This document shows, one piece after another, positions 1 through 11,310 of a DNA stretch of 64,000 bases. The stretch is from Vicinamibacteria bacterium (lineage in GTDB: Bacteria; Acidobacteriota; Vicinamibacteria; Vicinamibacterales; UBA8438): NCBI GenBank assembly GCA_022820825.1, contig JAJEEU010000043.1, positions 50,327-114,326 on the forward strand. Reading direction: 5' to 3'. Below the pieces are notes generated by a model. That model did not search any database and was not told where the DNA came from. It saw only the letters and a program-made list of their open reading frames with translations. Each line of letters starts with the position of its first letter. The first letter of the stretch is position 1. A program made the position numbers and the translations under genes.

Positions 1-1
1 C

Positions 2-715
2 GAGGACGCCGGCCCGCACTTCGTCGGCCGCCTGGCCGGCGTGACGGATCCGGAACGCAAGCGGAAGATCATCGGCGCGACCTTCATTGACGTATTCGAG
101 CGCGTTGCCGAGGGTATCGGCCAGTTCGATTTCCTGGCCCAGGGCACGCTCTATCCCGACGTCATCGAGAGCGTTTCGGTGGTCGGCCCGTCGGCTCCGA
201 TCAAGAGCCACCACAACGTGGGCGGGCTGCCCGAGCGGCTGCGGTTCGCTCTCGTCGAACCGCTGCGGGCGCTGTTCAAGGACGAGGTGCGGGCGCTGGG
301 CACCGCGCTCGGGCTGGATGACGACTTCGTCTGGCGCCAGCCGTTTCCGGGCCCGGGGCTGGCGGTGCGCATCCTGGGCGAGGTGACGCCGCAACGGCTC
401 GACCTGCTGCGCCGCGCCGACGCCATCGTCGTCGGCGAGGTGCGGCGCGCCGGACTCTACCGCCGGCTGTGGCAGTCGTTCGCCGTGCTGCTGCCGGTGC
501 AGAGCGTCGGCGTGATGGGCGACGAGCGCACCTACGAGTACACGATTGCGGTGCGGGCGGTCGAGAGCCGGGACGGCATGACGGCTGACTGGGCCCGCCT
601 GCCGCACGAGCTGCTGGCGGCGATCTCCTCGCGCGTCGTCAACGAGGTGCAGGGCATCAACCGGGTGGTCTACGACATCAGCTCGAAGCCGCCCTCCACC
701 ATCGAATGGGAATGA
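2..715 (+). CDS. guaA: GMP synthase (glutamine-hydrolysing), C-terminal part
   Basis: Only the last 237 residues are in the window; the frame is open to the left edge, so the true start lies upstream. GuaA aminates XMP to GMP with glutamine and ATP in purine synthesis. The fragment covers the end of the ATP-pyrophosphatase domain and the C-terminal dimerisation domain. Recognisable stretches are '[14 protein letters not shown]', '[10 protein letters not shown]', '[10 protein letters not shown]', '[11 protein letters not shown]' and the terminal '[15 protein letters not shown]', all typical of the family. The stop codon overlaps the dnaE start (ATGA at 712-715), so the two genes are probably co-transcribed and translationally coupled. 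No defect is seen in the visible part. Confidence 0.97.
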   Translation, partial: EDAGPHFVGRLAGVTDPERKRKIIGATFIDVFERVAEGIGQFDFLAQGTLYPDVIESVSVVGPSAPIKSHHNVGGLPERLRFALVEPLRALFKDEVRALGTALGLDDDFVWRQPFPGPGLAVRILGEVTPQRLDLLRRADAIVVGEVRRAGLYRRLWQSFAVLLPVQSVGVMGDERTYEYTIAVRAVESRDGMTADWARLPHELLAAISSRVVNEVQGINRVVYDISSKPPSTIEWE

Positions 716-3700
716 ACACCGAATTCGTCCACCTCCACCTGCATACCGAGTACTCGCTGCTCGACGGCGCCTGCCGCATCGGCGAGCTGCTCGATCAGGC
801 GGAGCGGCTCAAGATGCCCGCGGCGGCCGTCACGGAGCACGGCAACCTGTTCTCGGCGATCAGCTTCCACGACCAGGCGCGCGCACGCGGCGTCAAGCCG
901 ATTCTCGGCTGCGAGGTGTACGTTGCCAACGGCAGCCGGCTGTCGCGCAGCGGCAAGCCGGGCGAGACCGCGAACCATCTCGTGCTCCTCGCGGCCGACC
1001 GCACGGGCTACCACAACCTGATCAAGCTGGTGTCGGCCGGCTACACCGAGGGCTTCTACTACAAGCCGCGCATCGACAAGGAACTGCTGGCGCAGCATGC
1101 CGCCGGGCTGATCGGATTGAGCAGTTGCCTCAAGGGCGAGGTGGCCACCCACCTGCGGCTGGAGCAGCAGCAGCGGGCGACCGAGGCCGCCGCGACCTAC
1201 GGCGACATCCTCGGTTCCGGGAACTTCTTCCTGGAAATGCAGTACCAGGGCATCGACGACCAACTGGTCGTCAATCGGGGTCTGGCGCCGATCGCCCGGG
1301 AGCTCGGCCTGCCGCTGGTCTGCACGAACGACGTGCACTACCTGCGGCAGGCGGACCACCGCCCGCACGACGTGCTGCTGTGCATCGGCACCGGCAAGAA
1401 CGTCGACGACGAGCAGCGGCTGCGCTACCACGGCGACCAGTTCTACCTGAAGACGCCGGAGGAGATGGCGCAGATATTCGGCGAGTTCCCGGAAGCGCTG
1501 CGCAACACGGTGGCGATCGCCGAGCGCTGCAATGTCGACCTGAGCGCCAAGGAGAACCACCTGCCGAGCTTCGACGTGCCCGAGGGCTTCACGGTCGACG
1601 GGTATTTCGAGCATGTCGTGAGAGAGGGTTTCAAGGAGCGGCTGCCGCGGCTGCGGGAGCTGGAGCAGCGGGGCGCGCTGCTGCATCCGATCGCGGAGTA
1701 CGAAGAGAAGCTGGCCTACGAGGTCGACGTCATCAAGCGGATGCGCTACCCGGGCTACTTCCTGATCGTCTGGGACTTCATCCGCTATGCCCGGGATCAC
1801 GGCATTCCGGTGGGTCCCGGCCGCGGGTCGGCCGCCGGCAGCCTGGTCGCCTACTGCCTGGGCATCACGGATGTCGATCCGCTGGAGTTCGACCTGATCT
1901 TCGAACGTTTTCTCAATCCCGAGCGCGTATCGCTGCCGGACATCGACATCGATTTCTGCGAGCGGCGCCGCGGCGAGGTGATCGAGTACGTCACCCGCAA
2001 GTACGGCAGGGAGAACGTCGCCCAGATCATCACGTTCGGCACGTTGAAGGCGCGCGCCGCGGTGCGCGACGTGGGACGCACGCTGGGCATGTCGTACGCC
2101 GACGTGGACCGCGTCGCGAAGCAGATCCCGGCCGCGCTCGACATGACGCTCGACAAGGCGGTGGAAGAGAGCTCGGCGCTCAAGGAGATGTACCAGCGCG
2201 ACGAGCGCGTGAAGGAGCTGATCGGCGTCGCGCGCCGGCTGGAGGGCGTTACACGCCACGCTTCCGTGCACGCCGCGGGGGTCGTCATCGCCCCGCGGCC
2301 GGTGACGGAGTTCGCGCCGCTGTACAAGAGCCAGAAGGACGAGATCACCACGCAGTGGGCGATGAAGGAGATCGAGCGCGTCGGCCTGCTCAAGATGGAC
2401 TTCCTCGGCCTGAGCACGCTGACGCTGCTGCACGACGCCGTCGCACACATCCGCGAGACGACCGGCGAGACGCTGTCGCTGGAGGACATTCCGCTCGACG
2501 ATGCGCGGACCTACGAGCTGTTCGGCGACGGCCACACGCTCGGCGTGTTCCAGTTCGAGAGCTCCGGGATGCGGGATACGCTGCGCAAGGCCAAGCCGCA
2601 GCGCTTCGACGACCTGATCGCGCTGAACGCGTTGTACCGGCCCGGCCCGCTGCGCGGGGGCGTCATCGACGACTTCATCAAGCGCAAGCACGGCAAGGTC
2701 GATATTACGTACGAGGTGCCGGAGCTGGAGCCGATCCTCGCCAATACCTACGGCGTCATCGCCTACCAGGAGCAGGTGATGCGCATCGCGGGCGATCTCG
2801 GCGGCTTCACCATGGGCGAGGGCGACGTGCTGCGCAAGGCGATGGGCAAGAAGGACGCCTCGGTCATGCAGGCGCAGCGCGAGCGGTTCGTCAGCGGCGC
2901 GGTCGAGCGCGGCATCCCGCAGGAGAAGGCATCTCGCATCTTCGACCTGATGGAGCATTTCGCCGGCTACGGCTTCAACAAGAGCCATTCGACGACGTAT
3001 GCGCTGCTGGCGTACCAGACCGGCTACCTGAAGGCGAACTACCCGCGCCATTTCATGGCGGCTTTGCTGACGATCGAGCGGCACAATACGGACAAGCTGG
3101 CCCTGTACATGGGCGCGTGCCGTGACATGCAGGTGCCGATCCTGGCGCCGGACGTCAACGCCAGCGGCCTGCACTTCACGGTGGCGCCGGACGGCATCCG
3201 CTTCGGCCTCGCGGCGATCAAGAACGTCGGCGAAGCGGCCATCGCGTCGATCCTGGAGGTTCGCGAGGCGCACGGAGGCATCACGTCGCTCAACCGGCTG
3301 TGCGAAGAAGTGGATCTCCGGCTGGTGAACCGCCGCGTGCTGGAGAGCCTGGTGAAGGCGGGGGCGTTCGATTCGCTGGCGCCGCGCGCGGAGGACCGCC
3401 CGGCGGGGGAAGCGCGGGCGAGTCTGTTCACGGCGGTCGGCCGGGCGCTGGAGCATGGCGGCCGCCACCAGCGCGACCGCGACCGCGGGCAGGCGGCGCT
3501 GTTCGCCGAGTCCGACGCCCAGGTGGCCGGCGGCGCGCCCGCCCGCGGCGAGCGCGTACGGCCGTGGACGGCGACCGAGCAGCTCGCATTCGAAAAGGAA
3601 GCGCTCGGCCTGTACCTCAGCGGCCATCCGGTCGACCGCTTCGGCAAGGAGCTCGCGGCGCAGAGCGTCACGCGCATCGAAGATTTGAGCGGACCGGACG

Positions 3701-4203
3701 CCAGGGCGGCCATCGCCGGGGTCATCGCCTCGCGGCGGGTGATGACGACGCGCAAGGGCCAGCCGATGGCCGTGGTGACGCTCGAAGACCGCGGCGGCAG
3801 CCTCGAAGCCGTCGTGTTTCCCGCGGCTTACGACAAGCACGCGGCGTACCTCGAACCGGGCAGTCTTGTGGTTCTTCGCGGGAAGCTCGAGATGGACGAG
3901 GACACGCGCCGGCTCGTTGTCGAGGAGGCAGCGCCGCTCTCGGCGTTGGCCGTTGACGCGCGAGGAACCATGACGCTGCGGCTTGCGGCGCCGCCGCATG
4001 ACCGCGCGACCCTGGTGGCGCTGGCGGGTGTGCTCGGACAGCATCGGGGCGACGAGCCGGTGCTGATCGAGCTGGAGTTGCGGCGCCGGGAGTCTCCGGT
4101 CCGGCTGCGAGCCGCGTTGCCGCAGACGCGCATAGCCCACTCCGACGTTCTCGTGCAGGCGATCGAGCGCATCTGCGGGGCGGGAACGATCTCCTGGAAT
4201 TGA
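712..4203 (+). CDS. dnaE: DNA polymerase III subunit alpha
   Basis: Replicative polymerase subunit of 1163 residues, a normal length for DnaE1. An N-terminal PHP domain begins at '[15 protein letters not shown]'. The polymerase core carries the catalytic aspartates in 'PDIDIDF' (about residues 409-415) and a third in 'KMDFLGL' (about D563). '[14 protein letters not shown]' and '[15 protein letters not shown]' are further family signatures. Helix-hairpin-helix and OB-fold regions follow ('[19 protein letters not shown]'). ATG 712 is preferred because it overlaps the guaA stop as ATGA; an in-frame ATG at 706 would add two residues. accA follows after 4 nt. No separate proofreading gene (dnaQ) is nearby. 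Confidence 0.97.
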   Translation: MNTEFVHLHLHTEYSLLDGACRIGELLDQAERLKMPAAAVTEHGNLFSAISFHDQARARGVKPILGCEVYVANGSRLSRSGKPGETANHLVLLAADRTGYHNLIKLVSAGYTEGFYYKPRIDKELLAQHAAGLIGLSSCLKGEVATHLRLEQQQRATEAAATYGDILGSGNFFLEMQYQGIDDQLVVNRGLAPIARELGLPLVCTNDVHYLRQADHRPHDVLLCIGTGKNVDDEQRLRYHGDQFYLKTPEEMAQIFGEFPEALRNTVAIAERCNVDLSAKENHLPSFDVPEGFTVDGYFEHVVREGFKERLPRLRELEQRGALLHPIAEYEEKLAYEVDVIKRMRYPGYFLIVWDFIRYARDHGIPVGPGRGSAAGSLVAYCLGITDVDPLEFDLIFERFLNPERVSLPDIDIDFCERRRGEVIEYVTRKYGRENVAQIITFGTLKARAAVRDVGRTLGMSYADVDRVAKQIPAALDMTLDKAVEESSALKEMYQRDERVKELIGVARRLEGVTRHASVHAAGVVIAPRPVTEFAPLYKSQKDEITTQWAMKEIERVGLLKMDFLGLSTLTLLHDAVAHIRETTGETLSLEDIPLDDARTYELFGDGHTLGVFQFESSGMRDTLRKAKPQRFDDLIALNALYRPGPLRGGVIDDFIKRKHGKVDITYEVPELEPILANTYGVIAYQEQVMRIAGDLGGFTMGEGDVLRKAMGKKDASVMQAQRERFVSGAVERGIPQEKASRIFDLMEHFAGYGFNKSHSTTYALLAYQTGYLKANYPRHFMAALLTIERHNTDKLALYMGACRDMQVPILAPDVNASGLHFTVAPDGIRFGLAAIKNVGEAAIASILEVREAHGGITSLNRLCEEVDLRLVNRRVLESLVKAGAFDSLAPRAEDRPAGEARASLFTAVGRALEHGGRHQRDRDRGQAALFAESDAQVAGGAPARGERVRPWTATEQLAFEKEALGLYLSGHPVDRFGKELAAQSVTRIEDLSGPDARAAIAGVIASRRVMTTRKGQPMAVVTLEDRGGSLEAVVFPAAYDKHAAYLEPGSLVVLRGKLEMDEDTRRLVVEEAAPLSALAVDARGTMTLRLAAPPHDRATLVALAGVLGQHRGDEPVLIELELRRRESPVRLRAALPQTRIAHSDVLVQAIERICGAGTISWN

Positions 4204-4207
4204 TCCG

Positions 4208-5194
4208 ATGCCTGATCTGCTGGAGTTCGAGGAACCGATTGGCGTGCTGCAACGCGAGATCGAAGCGCTTCGTATGCTTCCGCGGACCAAGGAGAGGCAG
4301 GCGGAGATCGAACGGCTGGACAAGCGTGTCGACGAGGTCCGCCGCGAGATTTACGGCAACCTGACGCCATGGCAGCACGTGCTCATCGCGCGGCATGCCG
4401 ACCGGCCGCATGCGCTCGATTACGTCGGGCGCCTGTTCGAGGATTTCGAGGAGATTCACGGCGACCGCCGCTTCGGCGATGACCCCGCGATTGTCACCGG
4501 CTTCGCGCGCTTCGGGGCTACGCCCGTGATGGTTGTCGGACACCAGAAGGGGCGCGGCACGAAGGAGAAGATCCGCCGGAATTTCGGCTACGCACGGCCC
4601 GAGGGGTACCGCAAGGCGCTGCGGGCCATGAAGCTGGCCGAGAAGTTCGACCGCGCGGTGGTCGTCTTCGTGGACACGCCGGCCGCGTATCCCGGCATCG
4701 ATTCCGAGGAGCGGGGAGTCGCGGAGGCCATCGCCGTCAACCTGCGGGAGATGGCCATGCTGGCGGTTCCGGTGATCGTCATCGTCACCGGCGAGGGCGG
4801 CAGCGGGGGAGCGCTCGGCATCGCCATCGGCGACCGCGTCCTGATACAGCAGTACGCCATCTACAGCGTCATTCCGCCGGAAGGGTGCGCCGCCATCCTG
4901 TGGCGCGACGCCGCGCGGAAGGCGGAGGCCGCCGACGCGCTGAAGATCCGTCCGGACGACCTGGTGGCCCTGCACGTTGTGGACGATGTGATTCCGGAGC
5001 CGCCCGGCGGCGCCCACACCGACGCGGCCGCCGCCGCCGCGCTGCTCGCGCCGGCGCTCCGGAAGGCTCTCGACGAGGTTGCGGCGTTGGCGCCGGCGGC
5101 GCGCCGCGATCTGCGCTACCAGAAGTTCCGGCAGATGGGAAACATCGGAATCCAAGAGGCGCCGGCAACCAGTCGGGAACAGTCCGCTCCGTGA
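4208..5194 (+). CDS. accA: Acetyl-CoA carboxylase carboxyltransferase subunit alpha
   Basis: 328 residues, close to the usual 315-330. AccA pairs with AccD to transfer the carboxyl group from carboxybiotin to acetyl-CoA, the first committed step of fatty-acid synthesis. The N-terminal helical segment ('LPRTKERQAEIERLDKRVDE') is followed by the crotonase-like fold with 'TPWQHVLIARHADRPH', 'HQKGRGTKEKIRRNFGYA', 'VDTPAAYPGIDSEERG' and 'GEGGSGGALGIAIGD', the last two forming the CoA-binding/oxyanion region. The stop overlaps the recJ start (TGATG). Following dnaE, accA links replication and lipid synthesis genes as in many bacteria; accD is not in the window. Confidence 0.97.
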   Translation: MPDLLEFEEPIGVLQREIEALRMLPRTKERQAEIERLDKRVDEVRREIYGNLTPWQHVLIARHADRPHALDYVGRLFEDFEEIHGDRRFGDDPAIVTGFARFGATPVMVVGHQKGRGTKEKIRRNFGYARPEGYRKALRAMKLAEKFDRAVVVFVDTPAAYPGIDSEERGVAEAIAVNLREMAMLAVPVIVIVTGEGGSGGALGIAIGDRVLIQQYAIYSVIPPEGCAAILWRDAARKAEAADALKIRPDDLVALHVVDDVIPEPPGGAHTDAAAAAALLAPALRKALDEVAALAPAARRDLRYQKFRQMGNIGIQEAPATSREQSAP

Positions 5195-6906
5195 TGCGTC
5201 CCGCCACCGTCTGGCAGCACCTGCCGTGCGACGAGGAACGGGTGGCCGCCCTGGCGCGCGCGCTTGACGCCGATCCGGTCATTGCACGGCTGCTGGTGCT
5301 GCGCGGCGTGGACACCGCCGAGACGGCCGAGCGCTTTCTGCGTCCCTCGCTCGACCAGTTGCACGACCCGTTCCTGCTGACGGATTTGCCGGCCGGCGTG
5401 GAACGGTTGCTGGCCGCCGTTGCGCGCAAGGAAAAAATCGCCGTGCACGGCGACTACGACGTCGACGGCATCACGTCGACGGTCATGCTGCGCCGGCTGT
5501 TGGAGTTGCTCGGCGGCGACGTGGTGCACTTCATACCCGAACGGCTGCGGGACGGGTACGGTCTCCAGCCGGAGGCGATCGAGCGCCTGCAGGCGGCGGG
5601 GGTGCGGGTGGTGGTGTCCGTCGATTGCGGGATACGCAGCCAGGCGGCCGCCCGGCGGGCCGCGGAGCTCGGGATCGACCTGGTGATTACCGATCATCAC
5701 GAGCCGGAAGAAGCGCTGCCCCCGGCGCTGGCCGTGATCAATCCGCGGCGTTTCGACTGTCCCTATCCGGACAAGGACCTGGCCGGCGTCGGCGTCGCCC
5801 TGAAACTGGTTCACGGGCTCTGCCTGAAGACGGATCATCCGGCCTGGATGCCGGGATTCCTCAAGCTTGCGGCGATAGGCACGGTTGCCGATGTCGTGCC
5901 CCTGACCGGTGAGAACCGCGTGATTGCGCGCCTGGGCCTGGAACGGCTCGCGCGCGGCCCCAACACGGTCGGCCTGCAGGCGCTGCTCGAGGTGTGCGGG
6001 CTCGCGCGGCGGGAGAAGATCGGCAGCGAGGATGTCGGCTTCATGCTCGCGCCGCGCGTGAACGCAGCCGGGCGGATGAGCACGCCGGACCTGGCGGCCC
6101 GGCTCCTGCTCACCGCGGACAGGGGGCTGGCGGGAGAGGCGCGGGAGCTGGCCGGGCAGTTGGACGCCGAGAACCTCCGCCGGCGCGAGGAGGAGGCGGC
6201 GATACTGCGTGACGCCCGGCGGCGGATCACGCGGGATCCGGACATCGCCGCCCAGAACGCACTCGTAGTCTGGGGCGAGGAGTGGCACCGCGGCGTGATC
6301 GGCATCGTCGCGTCGAAGCTGGTGGACCAGTTCTGCCGGCCCGTTGTCGTGCTGGCGGTCGACGGCGACGTGGCGTACGGTTCCGGACGCAGCATCGCGG
6401 GATTCGATCTGCTGCAGGCCCTCGAGCACTGCGCGGACTTGTTCACCCGCTTCGGGGGGCACCGGCAGGCGGCCGGACTGGAGCTGCCCGCGACGCGGCT
6501 CGGCGCGTTCCGCCAGCGACTGGCGGAGTACGCCAACAAGCGGCTGGAGCCGGACGACCTGGCGCCGCGCCTCGCCATCGACGCACCGCTGCCGCTGACG
6601 GGCATCGACAGCCGCCTGCTGGCGGGGCTGGACGCGCTGGAGCCGTTCGGCGTCGGCAACCGGCGTCCGGTGTTCCATGCCGCGGCGGTCGAGGTGGTCG
6701 ACGGACCGCGCGTGATCAAGGAGCGACACCTGGCGATGACCGTCAGGCAGGGCCGCGCGAGGTTCCGTGCGATGGCGTGGCGGGCGGCCGAGCAGGAAGA
6801 GTTCGTGCGGTCCAGGCGTGGTGCGCTGGACGTCGCGTTCTCCCTGACCGAGAACACGTGGCGCAACGAGACGTCCATAGAGCTGTCCGTAGCTGATGTA
6901 AAGTGA
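5194..6906 (+). CDS. recJ: Single-stranded-DNA-specific 5'-3' exonuclease RecJ
   Basis: 570-residue DHH/DHHA1-family exonuclease acting in recombination and mismatch/excision repair. Motif I 'DYDVDG' lies at about residues 87-92, the DHH triad at about 167-169, and the DHHA1 'GGH' at about 421-423 ('FGGHRQAAGLEL'). The RecJ OB region follows ('MTVRQGRARFRAMAW'). All metal-binding residues of the family appear to be present. ATG 5194 overlaps the accA stop by one base; GTG 5191 is an in-frame alternative adding one residue. A much longer open frame extends upstream inside accA but is not coding there. The lptC/A-like gene follows within 20 nt. Confidence 0.96.
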   Translation: MRPATVWQHLPCDEERVAALARALDADPVIARLLVLRGVDTAETAERFLRPSLDQLHDPFLLTDLPAGVERLLAAVARKEKIAVHGDYDVDGITSTVMLRRLLELLGGDVVHFIPERLRDGYGLQPEAIERLQAAGVRVVVSVDCGIRSQAAARRAAELGIDLVITDHHEPEEALPPALAVINPRRFDCPYPDKDLAGVGVALKLVHGLCLKTDHPAWMPGFLKLAAIGTVADVVPLTGENRVIARLGLERLARGPNTVGLQALLEVCGLARREKIGSEDVGFMLAPRVNAAGRMSTPDLAARLLLTADRGLAGEARELAGQLDAENLRRREEEAAILRDARRRITRDPDIAAQNALVVWGEEWHRGVIGIVASKLVDQFCRPVVVLAVDGDVAYGSGRSIAGFDLLQALEHCADLFTRFGGHRQAAGLELPATRLGAFRQRLAEYANKRLEPDDLAPRLAIDAPLPLTGIDSRLLAGLDALEPFGVGNRRPVFHAAAVEVVDGPRVIKERHLAMTVRQGRARFRAMAWRAAEQEEFVRSRRGALDVAFSLTENTWRNETSIELSVADVK

Positions 6907-6925
6907 GTTGAGCCGGCGGAATTCA

Positions 6926-9046
6926 ATGGCGTTCTGGAGACATCCCCTGCGGCTCGGTCTGGCGCTGCTGGTGGCGGGCGTGTGCGCCGCGGTGCTGCTG
7001 AACCTGCGCGAACGCGCGGAGCCGATCCAGGCCGTGGTCGTGAAGCGCACCGATCCCGACGCCATCATCCAGACGCGGGGCAGCGAAATCGTGCAGGCCG
7101 ATGCCTTGGGCGACAACATCCGCGTGGTCGCCGGCAGCCAGATGACCTATGCCGGTGGAGGCCTGCGCATGGCCGACGGTGTCGAAGTGACCGTGGCGGA
7201 ACGGGAGGGCCGCGATGGCTTCGTCCTGCGCAGCGCCAGTGCAACGGTGGACGCGGAGGAGACCGAGCTGGCGCTGAGCGGCGGCGTGCAGTTGATTGCG
7301 GGCGGAGATCTCGAAGCCAGCACCGAGGCGGCGCAGTACTCCGAAACGGACGGGGTGGTCCGCATGCCCGAGGCGGCGACGTTCGTGCGCGGCGACATGC
7401 ACGCGTCGGCCGCAAGCGCGGCGTACGAACGCATTGCCGACCGCCTGCAACTGCTGAGCGGTGCGTCAGTGGCGCTGGACGGCGCCGGCGATGCGCGCAC
7501 GACCATGGGCGCGGAGACGGCCACGGTCGCCCAGCGGGAAGGCTTCATGAGCTTTGACGGCGGCGTGTCGATAGCCGCGGGCAGCTTGACGATGGAGGCC
7601 CCGCAGGCCCGGGCCGAGCTCGTCCCCGACACGTCGCAGATCACGGCGCTCGCGTTGAGCGACGGCGTGCAGGTCGCGGGCAGCGAGCCGGGTGCGGGGC
7701 AATTGCGCACGATGGCGGCGGCGGACATCGAGCTGGCGTACGGCGACGACGGCGAGGCGCTGGAGCGGGCGGGCCTGCACGGCGGCGCCCGGCTGGCGCT
7801 GGCAGGTGCGAATGCAGATGCGGGTACCGAGATTGCCGCCGCATCCATGGAAATCATGTTTGGCGCCGACGGCAGCGCCATCAACAGCCTGGTGGCGCAC
7901 GAAGACGTGGCGCTGGAGTTGCCCGCGCAGGGATCGTCGCCGGGGCGCCACATCGACGCGGATGCGCTGGACGTGGAAGGGCTGTCCGGAGACGGTCCTG
8001 AAGAGGCCCGGTTCGAGGGCGGGGTCGAATATCGGGAGCAGGGCAGGGCGGGCATGGAAGCCCGCGTCGCGCGCGCGGCACTGCTGGAGGCGACCCTGGG
8101 CGGCGGGCTGTCGTCGCTCGAGGCGGCGACGTTCCGGGGCGGCGTCACGTTCGAGGACGGCGACGTCGTGGGGCAGGGGGACGAAGCGCGCTACCTGATT
8201 GCCGACGAAGCCGTGGAGCTCGTCCCGGCGGCGGAGGACGGGCGGACGCCCGAAGTCGTCTACACGGGAGGAACGGTGCGCGCCGGCAAGATCCGTGTCG
8301 GATTCGTCGGGCCGCAGATTGGCGCGCAGGGCACGGTCGAGAGCGTGTTGCGCCACACCGCCGGGGAGGACGGCGACGCCGAGTATCCGGGACTGCTGGC
8401 TGTCGAACCGGTGCTGGTTGCGGCGAACCAGTTGACGTACGACGGCGCGGAGCAGCTTGTCGTGTACTCGGGGACGGCGCACCTGTGGCAGGGAGATACG
8501 GCATTCCGGGGCGATCTGCTGGTGCTCGACCAGGCGACCGGGAATCTCCTGATCGACGGCGCCGTCCAGACGACCTTCTCCATTACCCGGCTCAACCGGG
8601 AGACGGACGAGCCGGAAACGTCGCTGTCCACGGGCACCGCCGAATCCATGCGGTACGAGAAGGACCTGCACCGCGTGACCTATAGTACCGGCGCCCGCCT
8701 CGACGGACCACAGGGCGACCTGCAGGCCGAGCAGATTCAGGTGCAACTGCAGGCCGACGATGTGACGCTCGACCGCGTGACCGCGACCGGCAACGTCACG
8801 CTGCTGGTCCCGGGACGGGTCGTGTCCGGCGACAGGCTCGTGTATCACGACGAGACCGGCCGCTATGAAATGGAAGGCAGGCCCGTGCGGTTCGTGGAGG
8901 CCGCAGGCGACGAAGAGGGCTGCCGCGAGACGCTGGGCCGCACGCTGACCTTCTTTGCGTCCGTCGACGACATTTCCGTGGACGGACAGTACCAGCGCCG
9001 CACGGCCACGGCGAGCGGCGCCTGCCCCGAGCAGCTCCCCAGGTGA
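6926..9046 (+). CDS. LptC/LptA-like (OstA family) LPS transport bridge protein, single-pass anchored
   Basis: 706-residue protein with one N-terminal transmembrane anchor (about residues 8-26, 'LRLGLALLVAGVCAAVLLN'). A long periplasmic region follows, made almost entirely of short alternating beta segments typical of LptC/LptA/OstA jellyroll modules (repeated patterns such as 'VRVVAGSQMTYAGGGLRM', 'LALSGGVQLIAGGDLEAS', 'RVTATGNVTLLVPGRVVSGD'). LptC and LptA are each about 185-190 residues, so this looks like an LptC-type anchor fused to several OstA-like modules ending in an LptA-like segment. lptB follows immediately (start next to the stop), supporting a role in carrying LPS across the periplasm. 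ATG 6926 sits behind GGCGGA; TTG 6908 is an alternative. Two cysteines lie near the C-terminus. Module boundaries are my inference. Confidence 0.8.
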   Translation: MAFWRHPLRLGLALLVAGVCAAVLLNLRERAEPIQAVVVKRTDPDAIIQTRGSEIVQADALGDNIRVVAGSQMTYAGGGLRMADGVEVTVAEREGRDGFVLRSASATVDAEETELALSGGVQLIAGGDLEASTEAAQYSETDGVVRMPEAATFVRGDMHASAASAAYERIADRLQLLSGASVALDGAGDARTTMGAETATVAQREGFMSFDGGVSIAAGSLTMEAPQARAELVPDTSQITALALSDGVQVAGSEPGAGQLRTMAAADIELAYGDDGEALERAGLHGGARLALAGANADAGTEIAAASMEIMFGADGSAINSLVAHEDVALELPAQGSSPGRHIDADALDVEGLSGDGPEEARFEGGVEYREQGRAGMEARVARAALLEATLGGGLSSLEAATFRGGVTFEDGDVVGQGDEARYLIADEAVELVPAAEDGRTPEVVYTGGTVRAGKIRVGFVGPQIGAQGTVESVLRHTAGEDGDAEYPGLLAVEPVLVAANQLTYDGAEQLVVYSGTAHLWQGDTAFRGDLLVLDQATGNLLIDGAVQTTFSITRLNRETDEPETSLSTGTAESMRYEKDLHRVTYSTGARLDGPQGDLQAEQIQVQLQADDVTLDRVTATGNVTLLVPGRVVSGDRLVYHDETGRYEMEGRPVRFVEAAGDEEGCRETLGRTLTFFASVDDISVDGQYQRRTATASGACPEQLPR

Positions 9047-9772
<726 letters not shown>

Positions 9773-9840
9773 CGGCGGCAGCGGCGGCTCGTGTCGCGGG
9801 CTGGTAAGATGACGAGAGCGCCGCGAGGCGCGGTACGGCG

Positions 9841-11310
9841 ATGGCCATCCAGCAGAAACTCCAGGCGCGGCTCTCCCAGCGGCTCATCCTCACCCCATCG
9901 CTGCAACAGGCGATCAAGCTGTTGCCGATGACGACCGTCGAGCTGACCGACCTGCTGAACCGGGAGGTCGTGGAGAATCCCCTGCTCGAGGAGGTGCCGG
10001 CCGAGGAGCTGCAGCCGGCGGACTCCCAGGCGACCGCGGACAAGGCCGAGCCGGACGCCGATGCCGCGGCCGAAAAGCCGGATACGTGGGACGACGCGGA
10101 CTACGAGTACTTCTTCGGCGACTATCTCGACGACGGCTACCGCCCGCGCACGGCGCGCGAGGTGAAGGAATTGCCGCCGATCGAGAACACGCTGGCCACG
10201 TCCTCGCCCGAGGATTCGCAGTCGATTGCCGACCACCTCATGTGGCAACTGTCGGCCCGCACGGACGACGAGCTGCTGCGTGAAATCGGCGTCGCCATCA
10301 TCGGCAACCTCGACGAGGACGGCTACCTGGTTGCATCGATCGAAGAGATTGCCGCGATGGGCAACTGGCCGGCTGCCGAGGTAACGCGCATGCTGGCGCT
10401 AGTCCAGGGATTCGATCCGGTCGGCGTCGCGGCCCGTGACCTGCAGGAGTGCCTTCGGCTCCAGTTGCGTCACCATGGATTCGAGGGAACGCCGAGCGAG
10501 ACCATCGTGCGCCAGCACCTCCGGCTGTTGCAGAACAACCAGATTCCGGAGCTGGCGCGGCAGCTTCAAGTGAGCGTGCCCGATCTCAAGCCGCACATCG
10601 AGATCATCAGGCAACTGGATCCGAAGCCGGGCACGCGCTACAACCCGTCGCCGTCCCAATATGTCACGCCCGACGTCTATGTGCTGGAAGTGGACGGGCA
10701 GTACGTGGCCACCCTCAACGAGGAAGGGTTGCCGCAGTTGCGGATCAGCCCGGTATACCGCCGGCTGCTCGAGAAGGATGGCCGGAACTCGGCCGAGACG
10801 CGCTCCTACGTGAAGGAGAAGTTCCGCTCGGCGCTCTGGCTGCTCAAGTCGATTGATCAGCGCCAGAAGACCATTCACAAGGTGGCGACCAGCATCATCA
10901 ATTTCCAGCGCGCCTTTCTGGACCATGGGATCGAACACCTGAGGCCGCTCGTGCTGCGCGACGTGGCGGCCAGCATCGGCATGCACGAGTCGACCGTCAG
11001 CCGGGTCGTCAACAACAAGTACATGTTCACGCCGCAGGGCGTGTTCGAGATGAAGTACTTCTTCCACAGCGGTATTCACAGCTCGTACGGCGGGAGTGTT
11101 TCGTCGGTCGTGATCAAGCAGCGCATCCGGAAGATGATCGGGGCCGAGGATGTGCGCAAGCCGCTGAGCGACTCGCGCATCGTTGCGTTGCTGCAGGAGG
11201 AGGGGCTCATCCTGGCGCGGCGCACTATCGCGAAGTATCGTGAGGATCTCAAGATCCCGACATCGAGCCAGCGCAAGATGCAGTATTGGGCCGAGGCAAA
11301 GCGATCATGA
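9841..11310 (+). CDS. rpoN: RNA polymerase sigma-54 factor
   Basis: 489 residues. Region I is present at the N-terminus ('RLSQRLILTPSLQQAIKLL'), followed by an acidic region II (about residues 60-110, rich in D and E). The core-binding domain comes next, then the helix-turn-helix 'ASIGMHESTVSRVVNNKY' and the RpoN box 'ARRTIAKYRE' close to the C-terminus. It directs transcription from -24/-12 promoters with enhancer-binding activators. A TAAGAT hexamer lies about 45 nt upstream of the ATG, but no convincing -35 is visible, so it may be read with lptB. I found no clear -24/-12 site in this window. hpf overlaps its stop. Confidence 0.97.
   Translation: MAIQQKLQARLSQRLILTPSLQQAIKLLPMTTVELTDLLNREVVENPLLEEVPAEELQPADSQATADKAEPDADAAAEKPDTWDDADYEYFFGDYLDDGYRPRTAREVKELPPIENTLATSSPEDSQSIADHLMWQLSARTDDELLREIGVAIIGNLDEDGYLVASIEEIAAMGNWPAAEVTRMLALVQGFDPVGVAARDLQECLRLQLRHHGFEGTPSETIVRQHLRLLQNNQIPELARQLQVSVPDLKPHIEIIRQLDPKPGTRYNPSPSQYVTPDVYVLEVDGQYVATLNEEGLPQLRISPVYRRLLEKDGRNSAETRSYVKEKFRSALWLLKSIDQRQKTIHKVATSIINFQRAFLDHGIEHLRPLVLRDVAASIGMHESTVSRVVNNKYMFTPQGVFEMKYFFHSGIHSSYGGSVSSVVIKQRIRKMIGAEDVRKPLSDSRIVALLQEEGLILARRTIAKYREDLKIPTSSQRKMQYWAEAKRS

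Noticed and set aside
670..4323. 1217-codon open frame on the minus strand
   Set aside because: It is antisense to dnaE, Arg/His/Gln-rich and free of recognisable domains; such long antisense frames are common in GC-rich genes.
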